Source of the DNA: Gigaspora margarita
Lineage: Eukaryota; Glomeromycota; Glomeromycetes; Diversisporales; Gigasporaceae
Reading direction: 5' to 3'
Length of the DNA stretch: 64,000 nucleotides
Assembly: GCA_009809945.1 (NCBI GenBank)
Contig: WTPW01000705.1
Location: 214,290 to 278,289 of the forward strand
Positions 43,807 through 54,449 of this stretch are shown one piece after another; position 1 is the first letter of the stretch, and each line of letters opens with the position of its first letter. The notes under the pieces are model-generated. The model was not told the DNA's origin. It searched no databases and was given only the letters and a program-made list of their open reading frames with translations. The position numbers and the translations under genes are program-made.

Positions 43807-44007
43807 TTAGCTGTTCGAGAACGGAATACCATAGAAGAATTCGGTGGCAATGTTTAATTGTTGTTGATGTTGAGTTTCAGTTGCAAATAAATTTGGCATG
43901 CCGTTTGAGAGGTCTGCGTGCAATTGAACCGCTGTTAAGTTTGGTAAGTTTGCATTTATTCGGCGATTTCTTCTGTTGCGTCTCAACCTTCTTCTTATTC
44001 TGCTCAT
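43807..44007 (-). CDS. Small basic/Gln-rich protein, unrecognised (66 aa)
   Basis: It begins MSRIRRRLRRNRRNRRINAN, an Arg/Asn-rich head, continues with NLPNLTAVQLHADLSNGMPN and a Gln run (HQQQLN), and ends FFYGIPFSNS. Composition and codon variety are much more gene-like than other frames of this window, and the DNA is locally less AT-rich. A TATA box (44052-44059) lies 45 bases upstream of the ATG, and ATTAATAAC-like signals lie ~55 bases after the stop. The Arg-rich head could bind nucleic acid, but no family was recognised. It could also be the first exon of a longer gene; no 5' splice site was needed to end the frame. Confidence 0.45.
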   Translation of the reverse strand: MSRIRRRLRRNRRNRRINANLPNLTAVQLHADLSNGMPNLFATETQHQQQLNIATEFFYGIPFSNS

Positions 44008-44051
44008 CTTGAAAGAGTATGAACAGAGTTAGAAAATTAGAAATTGTTTAA

Positions 44052-44059
44052 CTTTTATA
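44052..44059 (-). promoter_or_regulatory. TATA box candidate for the 66-aa frame
   Basis: Minus strand reads TATAAAAG, followed by a pyrimidine-rich leader (CTCTGTTCATACTCTTTCAAG) directly before the ATG. The distance to the ATG allows a leader of 10-20 nt if transcription starts ~30 bases downstream of the TATA box. Confidence 0.4.
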
Positions 44060-44740
44060 CTTATTTTTTCAGTCGTTTTTATTTTAAGAATATAATAAAA
44101 AATGTAAAGTAAATCTACACAAATAACTCGTACCAATAATATTATATAAAATAATGTTGATTCTCAAAGGGTCCAAAGATTTTCACATTTTTCCGTTGGT
44201 TAACAAGCAAATAACAAATGAAAAGGTTTCATTCAGATGAGTAATCTTTTTTAATTATTACTTATTAACATGTAATTATTGGTTCCATTATCAAATTATT
44301 TTACCTTTTTGATTCAGTTTTGTACACCTTTTATCAATGACATACTCACTCAAAATAATTGTAAACATTTAACGATCTTGACAGCCATGCGTGACAAATA
44401 ATTTAGATCAATTTTTTAAAATATTATTTATACGACTATGTGATATACAGTAAAATAAATGTGTTTTTAATTTTTCACTATTTAAAATCAGGTCAGATTT
44501 TTTTTTTTTTTTTTGTTACATGCACTTAATTAATTCTACAATGTTCATTGTAGTATTATGAAATTTAGCTAATTTGTATTTATGTACGTACGTTTGTAAC
44601 GTATCAATTTCAATTCATCCCTGAATCTTCAGGGTCTGATATACGTACTGTGCACGTACTTATACAAAATTAATAAATTATTTAAAGATATTCTTTTAAA
44701 TTGTAATAAATTATATAATCATTATAAATATTATAATAAC
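44060..44740. other. AT-rich intergenic sequence
   Basis: No gene. A 16-base T tract at 44498-44513 and ACGTACGT motifs (44585-44593, 44643-44660) are present. This includes the upstream region of the 66-aa frame. Confidence 0.5.
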
Positions 44741-45310
44741 CGGGTATACTAACATTGAGCACCAACCAATTCATACGAAAGCTGGAAGTAGTACTTGTAC
44801 TACTAACCTAGTTGAGAGTAACTTAGTTACGAAACATAGCCTGTATCCCACCAACACACGAAGTTCTCATTAATATTTATAGCACAGCACAAGACCACTA
44901 TTGGACGTATAAGCACTATCTGGCAATTAGTTTTGGATGTCGATGAATTGAGGGCCTTAAGGCAGATAATGGGAACCTGGTGTAAAAGGTAACCGTCTGA
45001 CCAGAAAGAGGTAAACGGTGGGATAACCGGTACCATGTGGGAAGTAAATCGTGAGATTGCGATTGCCTTTAGAAAAGACTATCAGCCACCTGCATGAAAG
45101 GACCTGGGTAGGAAATGTGAAAGATGCGGGAATACATAATAGGTATGATACAGTAATTGTGGCGTAAATCCTAAAATAGTTAGTGGGGTAACTAAATTAG
45201 GTAGAGTTTAACTCGAGGGACAAATTATCCTAAATTTACTGAATGTAGTTAGAGTTTGTATTCGAAATTAAAATATGTAATAAACTATATAAATTACTAA
45301 AAAAGAAAAA
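44741..45310 (+). mobile_element. Unclassified island, likely retroposon body
   Basis: About 560 bp of less AT-rich sequence ending in AATAAACTATATAAATTACT and an A-rich run (45298-45312), as in retroposed transcripts. The phrase AAGGACCTGGGTAGGA (45099-45114) nearly repeats AAGGACCTGGGTAGTA found just after the 5' LTR at 14533. No head, frame or TSD was recognised. Confidence 0.4.
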
Positions 45311-45589
45311 AAATTATAATAACCAACTATTTTGCTTTTTTTAATATAGCGCCATTGTTACTGAATGGGTATTCAGAGAGAAATTCAGTAAACAAAAAAT
45401 TCATAATGGTTTTAAATAAAGCTTACGTATCAATATTACGCATTTCCTTTTTTATTTTAGATATTTGTTGAGAAAATTTTTAATATTGTCACACTAATCA
45501 ACCAAGTACTATTTGATTGGTGCTAATTTGTCAGTTGACTTTTAAGTTCTAAAAGTTCGACTCTCTTAAATAACAAAAGGTGGTAAATT

Positions 45590-46152
45590 TATGTAAGAAT
45601 TTAATAATTTAGTAACTTATATATATTTAACAATAAATTTATGTAAGATTTAATAATTCTATATATTATAGTAACTTATATATATTTAATATTTAATAAA
45701 TTATATAACATGAAATTAATCAATTAAATTAAATTGTGTCTTTGTGAAACTATTACATATATTTTAAAACAAATTATTATTATATTACACGAAATTTTTA
45801 ATTTATTTTTGTTCGCATCTTATTATTAATATGACCAGGCTTTCTCAAACAAATTATTAAGCTATAACAGAAACTCGGGTTTAAAAATTTATACGAATGG
45901 GTGATTTTAAAATTAAAACCAGAGAATATTATTTTATTTTTCCGATTTATAATTAAAAATAGTATAAATGCTATTTAAAGAATCCTGCTTTATTTGTTGA
46001 TTTTGAAACCCCCCAATAAAATTAATTTAATTTACCAATATAATTGTTAAATTATTAACATTATATTTTTTTAACCATTTTTAATTGATAACGCTTTCTC
46101 AAACAAATTAATAAGCTATAACCGAAATTGGTTTAAAAATTTATACGAATAA
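45590..46152 (+). repeat. Local direct repeats (~60-bp units)
   Basis: TTAGTAACTTATATATATTT with its surroundings is duplicated at 45605-45635 and 45668-45700. A 60-bp block starting GCTTTCTCAAACAAATTATT (45838) recurs at 46091 with few changes. No gene. Confidence 0.6.
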
Positions 46153-46240
46153 AATCTTATTATACTAACATTATAGATTTAAACGTTTTTAATTGATAAC
46201 GCTCTATTTTATATAATCCTAAATCATATTTAATTATTTA

Positions 46241-46320
46241 TAGGGATTCTTTCACAGTAAAACCATTAGAATATATAATATATATATATATTTTAAGCAT
46301 GATTATACTGTGAAAGAACC
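46241..46320. repeat. 80-bp stem-loop element
   Basis: GGATTCTTTCACAGTAAAAC and (reverse complement of the other end) GGTTCTTTCACAGTATAATC enclose an AT dinucleotide run. It resembles a very short MITE. N-containing poly(T) follows at 46336-46367. Confidence 0.6.
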
Positions 46321-46554
46321 AATTNTTNNATATTTTTTTTTNTNTNTTTTTTTTTTTTTTTTTTTTTGTTATGGTTATTAATGTACATTTTTTAGAACAG
46401 GAATATCATTGATTAAAACATTTTATCCGGTGTTACATACGTACTCGAAAATTTTTAATATCGATATACTTATTATTATCTTTATCATTCAATTCTGGGT
46501 GTATTAACATTTCTGATTGGTGTATTCAAAAAAACGTGATCATTACATGATCTA

Positions 46555-46683
46555 AAGTAGTAATTTATCTAAAGTAACGCCCTGGCTAAAATTATGACTT
46601 AATGCATGCATGAAAATCTAATTTTAGAGGCTTAATTTTAGCCAGGAACTACTTTAGTAGCTACGTTAGATAAATCGTTACTT
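46555..46683. mobile_element. Short palindromic MITE with TA flanks
   Basis: Ends AAGTAGTAATTTATCTAAAG and (reverse complement) AAGTAACGATTTATCTAACG, and inner matching CCTGGCTAAAATTA on both sides. TA flanks at 46553-46554 and 46684-46685. Non-coding. Confidence 0.7.
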
Positions 46684-46685
46684 TA

Positions 46686-48347
46686 TATGCAACAATATAA
46701 TACCAGTACGATCACATGAAAGGTTCCATTCAACTTTTTCTAAATTCATTATGCTGATTTTTGCAAAATTTTTATTGGTAGGAATAATGATTTTCATTTA
46801 TTTAATTTTGGGTATTAAGACTTCTACAGATGGCTATGCTTATATTATTGTAAAATGATTTCAAGTATTACAGCAGCATTACTGTGATCATTCGTGTGAT
46901 TTTAAGAATTTGAGTTTGTGTAATCGATCTATGAAGAATTAAATAATCAATACATAAAAATCGAATCAAGGATAATAATTGTAACTAAGTTGTCACCTAT
47001 TTATGATTTAGGTTCCACAAAGTGAAGGGTTGATGAATAAGTTGTTTCTGAAGTCCAGGTTTTTGTTTTGCAACATTTATTTTAAAAATCAGCATTCATC
47101 AATAAAATTAACCTAACCCTTTCTTTAGCTACATACTATTTGTTATTGGAATAACGAGTAAGTTTTATAATAGACTTTTTATAGTTAGCTTATATTAATT
47201 TTAATGTGAATTAACTTACCACATAATGGAATAACGACCAGATTTTGTAATAGAATTTTTTATAAAAACTTATGACAAAAAATTACAAATAAAACTAGCT
47301 CAACCACGTACTATTGTTGCTGTAATAGAGAGTGAGTTCTGTGACAGAATTTTTATAGTGATATAATTTCAATGCAAGCTAATTCAATCTTAACTATATA
47401 CTGAGGTTAAGAATTTTTGGGTAACGTAATGATGACAAAAATTTGTCCATGATCATCGGGCCAATCGGACCAAAATATAAATACGTAAGATAAGACAAGT
47501 TGATATTTAATTAAATTTTGGTCCGGCACCAGCGCTAATCAAGATCCCTTGGCTCAATCGGAGCACCGATCAGCTCAAATATCATGGGACTTTGCGCTAT
47601 GATACGACAACACCAGGGATTTTTCTCATGTGATCTTCTGACGTAAATAGGCCAATTAAAAATCAGAATCAGGTGTGACGTAAAGTTTCAATCGCTTTGC
47701 AAAAATCATATTTATCGTAAGATTTAGACTAGCAAATCATCTTTTTGGCTCTAACAAAGAAGTTTCCTTGCACAATTTTGTTTTATAATGTCCTTTCTAA
47801 CCACTAACATGTACATAAAATATCTTTTTCTCAGACACTATTGATGCCGGATAGTAACATGATCGAAAAATCGATCCTACGCCTTGTCAATTTCATTAAT
47901 TTTGTGACGATCCAATACAACCCATATTTATGAATATTATCTTATGTATAGATAATAATATTATAGATTTTGGCATGACTATATTAATATAGAAAGTAAA
48001 AAATTTTTAATATAATAATTTATTTTATTAAATTTTTTTTTAAAACTTATCTTTTGAAAAAACAGTATATTATAATATTAAGTTATAAATATTAATTTTT
48101 TATATTTAGGCCGTGCAAACAAATATAATTGTTTCTCGTAACCCGGCCGGGTGCCTTTTTTGAAAAAATTAAAATTTTATTTTATATATATAAATAATTT
48201 CCAAATATCCGATTACACCAGTATTATATAACACATAGTTAGGAACACTAATTATGGCAAAAGGTAGCACGTAATATCACATCATATAAATAGCATATCC
48301 AGATAGCATATATATATATGTTATACACGTATTAGCTTGTGATACAT
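46686..48347. other. Low-repeat AT-rich region
   Basis: No gene was recognised. 47440-47630 is GC-richer (GGCCAATCGGACCAAAATAT; GGTCCGGCACCAGCGCTAAT) and partly self-complementary. The GC-palindrome motif shared with 21373-21395 is at 48129-48151 on the minus strand. Confidence 0.5.
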
Positions 48348-49208
48348 TGTTACTATGATAATAACTCTGCGCCATAAAATTGACATTTCTTTATTATACC
48401 TCAGCATTATGATCATTATTTTCTCTTACATAATAAATAATTTGAAGATGCTTCCAATTGCCCTTATTTTGTCCCACCTTACTAATTATATCCTTCATCC
48501 TTTTTCTATTTTGTTTATTTATACTTATCTTACGTTATTACTATATATAAACCTTATTTAATTATTATCTATAGTTGTTCCGATTTCCATATATGTACTT
48601 TTATAGATATATTTAATTGCTATACCTGAATTTATACTACATTATTCTGTAATGCATAAATATGAATTGGTTCGATACAAGAACAATACAAAGTATTGTT
48701 AAACAATCAAAGCCTTTATATATTATCACAAATCTGCTAGCCTGATGAATACTTAGAAAAGCAGATATCAAGATTAATGTTTCAGATGTAATGCTTTAAA
48801 GAAGATGGTAATGCGAAGGGAAGTTTATTGGTGTTAAGAAATTAAAGATTAGTAATATCAGAAGAAGTTGATCTGACAATTGTATAGTTTAATTATTTAT
48901 GTATATTGAACATGTATATAAGTCCAATGTATTCACTCTTCATGTATCTTCAGACTAAAATCAGATCATTAGTAAGTCAAATCATTGTGAATATTAATGA
49001 TTCCTCCTTTATAATAAAGACTTCTTAGTGAATATCTGTTATATCATATATTATGACTTTATTTATTTAATTATGCTTTTGTATTGTCTTTCCTTGAATC
49101 CATCTCTGTTATATTTATAAACCTGACTTATATATTTCTTTTTTTGTTTACTATTGCTGATCTAAATCTGGCCCCCTAATCTAATGCTCTTTCAAACTAG
49201 TAGTAACA
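48348..49208 (+). repeat. 5' LTR of the LARD-like element
   Basis: Terminal inverted TGTTACTA...TAGTAACA. Alignable end to end with 50295-51151, with scattered substitutions and small indels. The 68-codon frame at 48355-48561 lies wholly inside it and is not a gene. Confidence 0.92.
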
Positions 49209-49531
49209 TATAGTGCTGATTGTGTAGAATACTATATCTTTTATTTTTCAGACTCTCACCCTTATATTATCTTTGAATCTAAAAACATAACTATTCAAAT
49301 CTCCTTTGTTTTCAATCCTATCTATTCACTTGGTCTTACTACTCCTAGAATACTTCTGACTTCCTCAAAATCAACCTCCACCTTATTATCCAACTTATTC
49401 CTATATTTTCCTACCATATCGGCTTAACATTCACAAGTCTGATTTTGAGTCCAATGAAATGCCAAAAAGAAATTGCTGCCTCTGTGATTACTGCTAACAA
49501 TAAGATTATCACGTTGTCAATTGTTTCTTAC

Positions 49532-49792
49532 TATAGTTCCGCAATTTGATTCAATTCAATTTGATTCAATCAAATATTCGATCTCAAATTAAATTCAAAT
49601 ATAGAAATTTTAAATCAAATCAAATTCAAATTGACAAAATATTCAATTCGATTCAAAAATATTTAATAAAAATTACAAATAAATTTGATTTGATTTGATT
49701 CAATCAAATCAAGTTCAAATCAAGAGCTTTTTTGATTCGATCAAATTCAAATATGCCTAATATTCGATTTGATTCGACTTTGAGAAACCCTA
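49532..49792. mobile_element. hAT-like element filled with TTCAAATC-type repeats, 8-bp TSD
   Basis: TTTCTTAC flanks it perfectly (49524-49531, 49793-49800). Ends are TATAGTTCCGCAATTTGATT and (reverse complement) TAGGGTTTCTCAAAGTCGAA. All of the ~260 bp between is variants of GATTCAAAT and its complement. It sits within the internal region of the LARD-like element. Confidence 0.88.
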
Positions 49793-50294
49793 TTTCTTAC
49801 AATATGCAGAGAAAAGTTGTACCTCCACTTGAAAAGAAGCATCATGATGAAGAAACCAAGCACAACAACTTGAAGAACAATGATTGAAGACAGAAAGCCA
49901 AATTTCAAATTTTTATTTTTTTATTTCTTTGTTTGTAAGTCATTTGCTAATTCAAAGATCCATAATTCACTTGATATAGCCTGGTACTAGCAGTAATATG
50001 TACTGTGTAGGTGAAGAAGCAGCAATAAAATTTTTTTTGATTTGTATTTTTGTTTTGGTGAACCTGCCTGTAAGTCATATACATCTGTGCAAGAATTGGG
50101 TTTTTTGTTTTTTTCTTTGAAATTTTGTATTTTTTTTTGTATTGTTGTAAATTTATAGTTTGTTGTAAAATCGAAGCTGGGAAGATATAATTATGTACCC
50201 TTCAAATACTAGGGCTAGGAGAATCTATTGCATACTCCCTAGTATTAAAATTTGGTTTATAGTTTCACAAGAGCTCAACATTTAAGGAAGAGAG

Positions 50295-51151
50295 TGTTAC
50301 TATGATAATAACTCTGCACTATAAAATCACAACATTTCTTTATTATACCTCAGCCTTATGATCATCATTTTCCCTTATATAATAATTAATTTGATGATAC
50401 TTCTGATCACCCTTATTTTGTCCTACCTTACTAATTATATCCTTCATCCTTTTTCTATTTTGTTTATTTATACTTATCTTACATTATTACTATATATAGA
50501 CTTTATTTAATTATTATCTATAGTTGTTCCAATTTCCATATATGTACTTCTATAGATATGTTTAATTGCTATACATGAATTCATACTATATTATTCTGTG
50601 ATGCGTAAATATAAATTGGTTCAATGCAAGGACAATACAAAGCATTGTTAAACAATTAAAGCCTTTTTATATTATCACAAATCTGCTAGCCCAATAAATA
50701 CTTAGAAAAGCAGATGTCGAGATTAATGTGTAATGCCTTAAATAAGATAGTAATGTAAAGGGAAGTTTATTGGTGTTGAGGAATTAAAGATTAGTAATAT
50801 CAGAAGAAGTTGATTTGACAATTGTATAGTTTAATTATTTATATATATCGAACATGTATATAAGTCCAATATATTCGCTCTTTATGGATCTTTAGACTGA
50901 AATCAGATCATTAGTGAGTTAAGTCATTGTGAATATTAATGATTCCTCCTTTATAATAAAGACTCCTTAGTGAATGTCTGTTATATCATATAATATAACT
51001 TTATTTATTTAATTATGCTTTCATATTGTCTCTCCTTGAATCTATCTTTGTTATATTTATAAACCCAATTTATGTATTTCTTCTTTTGTTTACTATCGAC
51101 TAATCTAAATCTGGCCCCCTAATCTGACTCTCTCCCAAACTGATAGTAACA
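50295..51151 (+). repeat. 3' LTR of the LARD-like element
   Basis: Second copy of the TGTTACTA...TAGTAACA repeat; it includes AATAAAGACTCCTTAGTGAA, which may serve as polyadenylation signal in both copies. Confidence 0.92.
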
Positions 51152-52731
51152 ATATGTTGGCTTATTTTGTGAAGAGTAAAAGATCAGTAAATGATTTTTT
51201 TTAAAAAAGGAGCAATATCTCATAATTTTACTGATAAAGTTTTCCTGTGTCTTAACAAAAAAATTTCTTTACAAAATTTTACTTCATATGCAGTTAGCTT
51301 GTTTATTTATATTGATTACTTACATAAATTTATGTTTCAATAGTTAATCCACATCATTATTGTGGTGGCACATTCTTTACTTATGCCAAATTTCATGCTA
51401 ATTCAACTAGCAATTTATGTCCAATTAGCATAGGCATATAGTCCCACACAGTTCACGAATCTATACCAATTTGGACCATACACATACAAATCTGGTTCTT
51501 GACCTATACTACAAAGACCTGTGCCTATCTGGTTTAATTTTCTTATAGTGTAAACCTTGGTGAAATCTCAAAATTCTGACAAAAAACTTAAACCCTAGAA
51601 AACCAGCCAAATAAAGCCATTTTCTGGCTTAGTTATTTATATCATATATTGTTCTATTTATACAAAACAAGCTATTAAAAAATAACTTGAGTGTAAACTA
51701 TAGCTTTAAAATTTTAATAACACACTCTATAACAAACACAGTTATTATATTTTTAGATACATATACTGAAAGCAAATAGATTATATATTTATTAAAAACA
51801 CTAACTTTCATATGGGCAAATTTTTTTGATTGGGGGATTATAAAAAATTAATGATAATATTTATAATATTTAAGCATAATCCTGATAATAGAATTGATAT
51901 AGCAGTAAAATTGAATTGTAAATTTGTACTTTATTGGTCAATTGATTGCCTTATTACCATTTATAAATCGCTTATAAAACTATTTATGTAACTACATGAT
52001 AATTATAAAATACCATAATGCTAAATTGGTCAATTGCTTTTCTTAGCTACAAATTGCTTACGAAGCCACATAATATTTAATAGCTCTAACACGGTCACCA
52101 AAAAACAATACTATGTAGCTTATATCAAAATTAAAACTCAGATCCAATAACAAACTTTTTTAAATAATAATTTACCATTTGTATGCACAATTTATTGTTA
52201 TTGTACTTCAAAGCTTTAAATATGATATAAGCTACATTTTTTTGTAGGCAATGTTAGGTTGTTTATAATATTATAAATTATTCAATTCTTAATTTTTATG
52301 TTTTGCTATATTTCACTTGTTTGCTATGTTTTATTAGTTTGCTATATTTTGCTAGTTTAAATATATTTCACTAGTTTCACCATTTCGTCTTTTTAAAATT
52401 TTATGAAAGTCAAAACTAGACTTTTGCTATTTGCTAGCACGAAATGCCAAGATTTTGTCTAACAACTATAGTGGGTGCTAAGCAGAGTTGTGTCAAAATA
52501 AAACCTGCTAGAAACTAGTTTTAAAAAGGCTCTAATCCAAAATTAGTTTTGGAGTTTTTCAAAAAAATCGAAACTCTGAAACCCAAAACTCTGAAATGAT
52601 AATCTGAAACCAAAACAATAATCCAAAATTCAAAAAATGCTTTTAAAATGTATTATCTCGCAAATTTGCTCCAATATCAAGTGTATTACAAATACCAAAA
52701 ATATAATACAATATGTTATAAATAAGTATAA
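51152..52731. other. AT-rich region without recognised genes
   Basis: 52280-52380 has short TTTGCTATATTTCAC / TTTGCTAGTTT repeats, and 52555-52625 has CTGAAACCCAAAACTCTGAA-type repeats similar in style to 59340-59450. Nothing else was recognised. Confidence 0.5.
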
Positions 52732-52739
52732 TATTTGTA

Positions 52740-54015
52740 GGAAATTGATATTTTCACACCCTATTTTTGATAATATCACACCCATGTAGATCATTAATTT
52801 TTATAAATTTTTATACAATTAATCAAAGATATCTTGGCACTCATCTGATCAAATTCAATCAAACTTTTTTATTTTACTTATAAAAGCTGTAGAATTCAAA
52901 AAAAAAGTTAATAGAATTTGGTCAGATGAGTACCAAGATATATTTGATCAAAGCTTTTATAAAATTCTAAACATCTATTAAATATAAGCTATAGCAAAAA
53001 TTATTTACAAACTTTGATTGAAGATATCTTGGCATCTACCTGGTCTAATTTGATTAACCTTTTTTATTTTAATTGTAAAAAGCTATAGAATTTAAAGAAA
53101 AAAAGTTGATCAAATTTGGTCAGGTGGGTTCCAAGATAACTTCAATCAAAGTTTTTGTAAAATTCTANNNNNNNNNNNNNNNNNNNNNNNNNNNNNNNNN
53201 NNNNNNNNNNNNNNNNNNNNNNNNNNNNNNNNNNNNNNNNNNNNNNNNNNNNNNNNNNNNNNNNNNNNNNNNNNNNNNNNNNNNNNNNNNNNNNNNNNNN
53301 NNNNNNNNNNNNNNNNNNNNNNNNNNNNNNNNGGTTCCAAGATAACTTCAATCAAAGTTTTTGTAAAATTCTAAACGTTTATTAAAGATTGGTATAGGCT
53401 GTAGCAAAAATTGTTTACAAATTTGGTCGAATAAATCTTGGCACCTACCTGGCCAAATTTGATAAGCCTTTTTTTATTTTAATTGTAAAAAGCTGTAGAG
53501 CTCAAAGAAAAATGTTGATTGAATTTGGTTAGGTGAGTTCCAAGATATCTTCAATCAAAGATTTTGTAAAATTTTGAATATCTATTGATAGTAAAAATTG
53601 TTTACAAATTTTGATCAAGGATATCTTGGCACCCACCTGACCAAATTCGATTACCTTTTTTTATTTTAATTGAAAAGGCTATAGAATTAAAAAAAAAGCT
53701 GATCGAATTTAGTCAGGTGTGTTCCAAGGTATCTTCAATCGAAGATTTTGTAAAATTCTAAATATTTATCAAATATAAGCTGTAGCAAAAATTGTTTACA
53801 AACTTTGATCAAAGATAGCTTGGTACTGCCTGATCAAATTCAATTAACTTTTTTTTTTAATTGTAAAAGCTATAGAATTCAAAGAAAAAAGTTGGTCAAA
53901 TTTAGTCAGATGGGTTCCAAGATATTTTTAATCAAAGTTAAAATTTTTTTAAAAAAAGTAAAATGATTTACATGGGAGTGGCATTATCAAAATAGGTGTA
54001 AAAATATCAATTCCC
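52740..54015. mobile_element. Mutator-like element filled with ~193-bp hairpin repeats
   Basis: TATTTGTA flanks it perfectly (52732-52739, 54016-54023). Ends GGAAATTGATATTTTCACAC and (reverse complement) GGGAATTGATATTTTTACAC align for about 58 bp, to CCCATGTARATCATT. Inside, units starting at GATATCTTGGCACCCACCTG-like sequence begin near 52826, 53022, 53430, 53620 and 53812, each followed by its own inverse (CAGGTGGGTTCCAAGATATC). A 165-base N gap (53168-53332) hides about one unit. Long ends and an 8-bp TSD suggest Mutator type. No transposase. Confidence 0.88.
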
Positions 54016-54023
54016 TATTTGTA

Positions 54024-54449
54024 AATACTAAGATAGGAGAGTTTATGCATTTAACCAATTTAATTCTAATAGTAATAATGAATAGAATAAAGTTCAGATA
54101 TAACTATAGGAACGAGAATTTAGAGTTTCATTAGTTTTGGTATGATGATACAAATTACATAATTACAATTTAAGATTTAAATTTTTTATGTAAGTAAAGG
54201 TATTTTAGCACCACAATGGCTTACTTCCCTATTATAAGTAAGTTAATATCAAAGAAAATCTCTAACTTTATTCAGAGGAAAAAATCAATGCCTTATATCG
54301 TAATGTCATGAAATAATAAACATGGGCGTTATTTAGAGGTTTGGCCTGAATTAAGCTTAATTTAGGCTGAAATTTGTAATTTCACCCCTGCACATTATTT
54401 TACAACAATATAGTATACATTTTGTTATATTTTGGAGAAGCATAATACA
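54024..54449. other. AT-rich spacer
   Basis: No gene or element boundary was recognised. Confidence 0.5.

Larger units (their letters stand above)
48348..51151 (+). mobile_element. Non-coding LTR retrotransposon (LARD-like)
   Basis: LTRs of 861 bp (48348-49208) and 857 bp (50295-51151) start TGTTACTATGATAATAACTC and end in TAGTAACA. The internal region is only 1.09 kb and has no gag or pol. A purine-rich AAGGAAGAGAG directly precedes the 3' LTR. Flanking ACAT/ATAT may be a 4-bp TSD with one change. It must have used enzymes of another element. A hAT-like insertion (49532-49792) lies inside. A 28-codon frame (MQRKVVPPLEKKHHDEET) at about 49805 is too short to judge. Confidence 0.9.

Noticed and set aside
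47440..47630. GC-richer, partly self-complementary stretch as a separate MITE
   Set aside because: Only short self-complementary pieces were found, with no paired ends and no duplication.
48355..48561. 68-codon frame as a membrane protein gene
   Set aside because: It is wholly inside the 5' LTR, and the matching position in the 3' LTR is disrupted.
53106..53355. Open frames across the N gap
   Set aside because: They are open only because the gap contains no readable stops.
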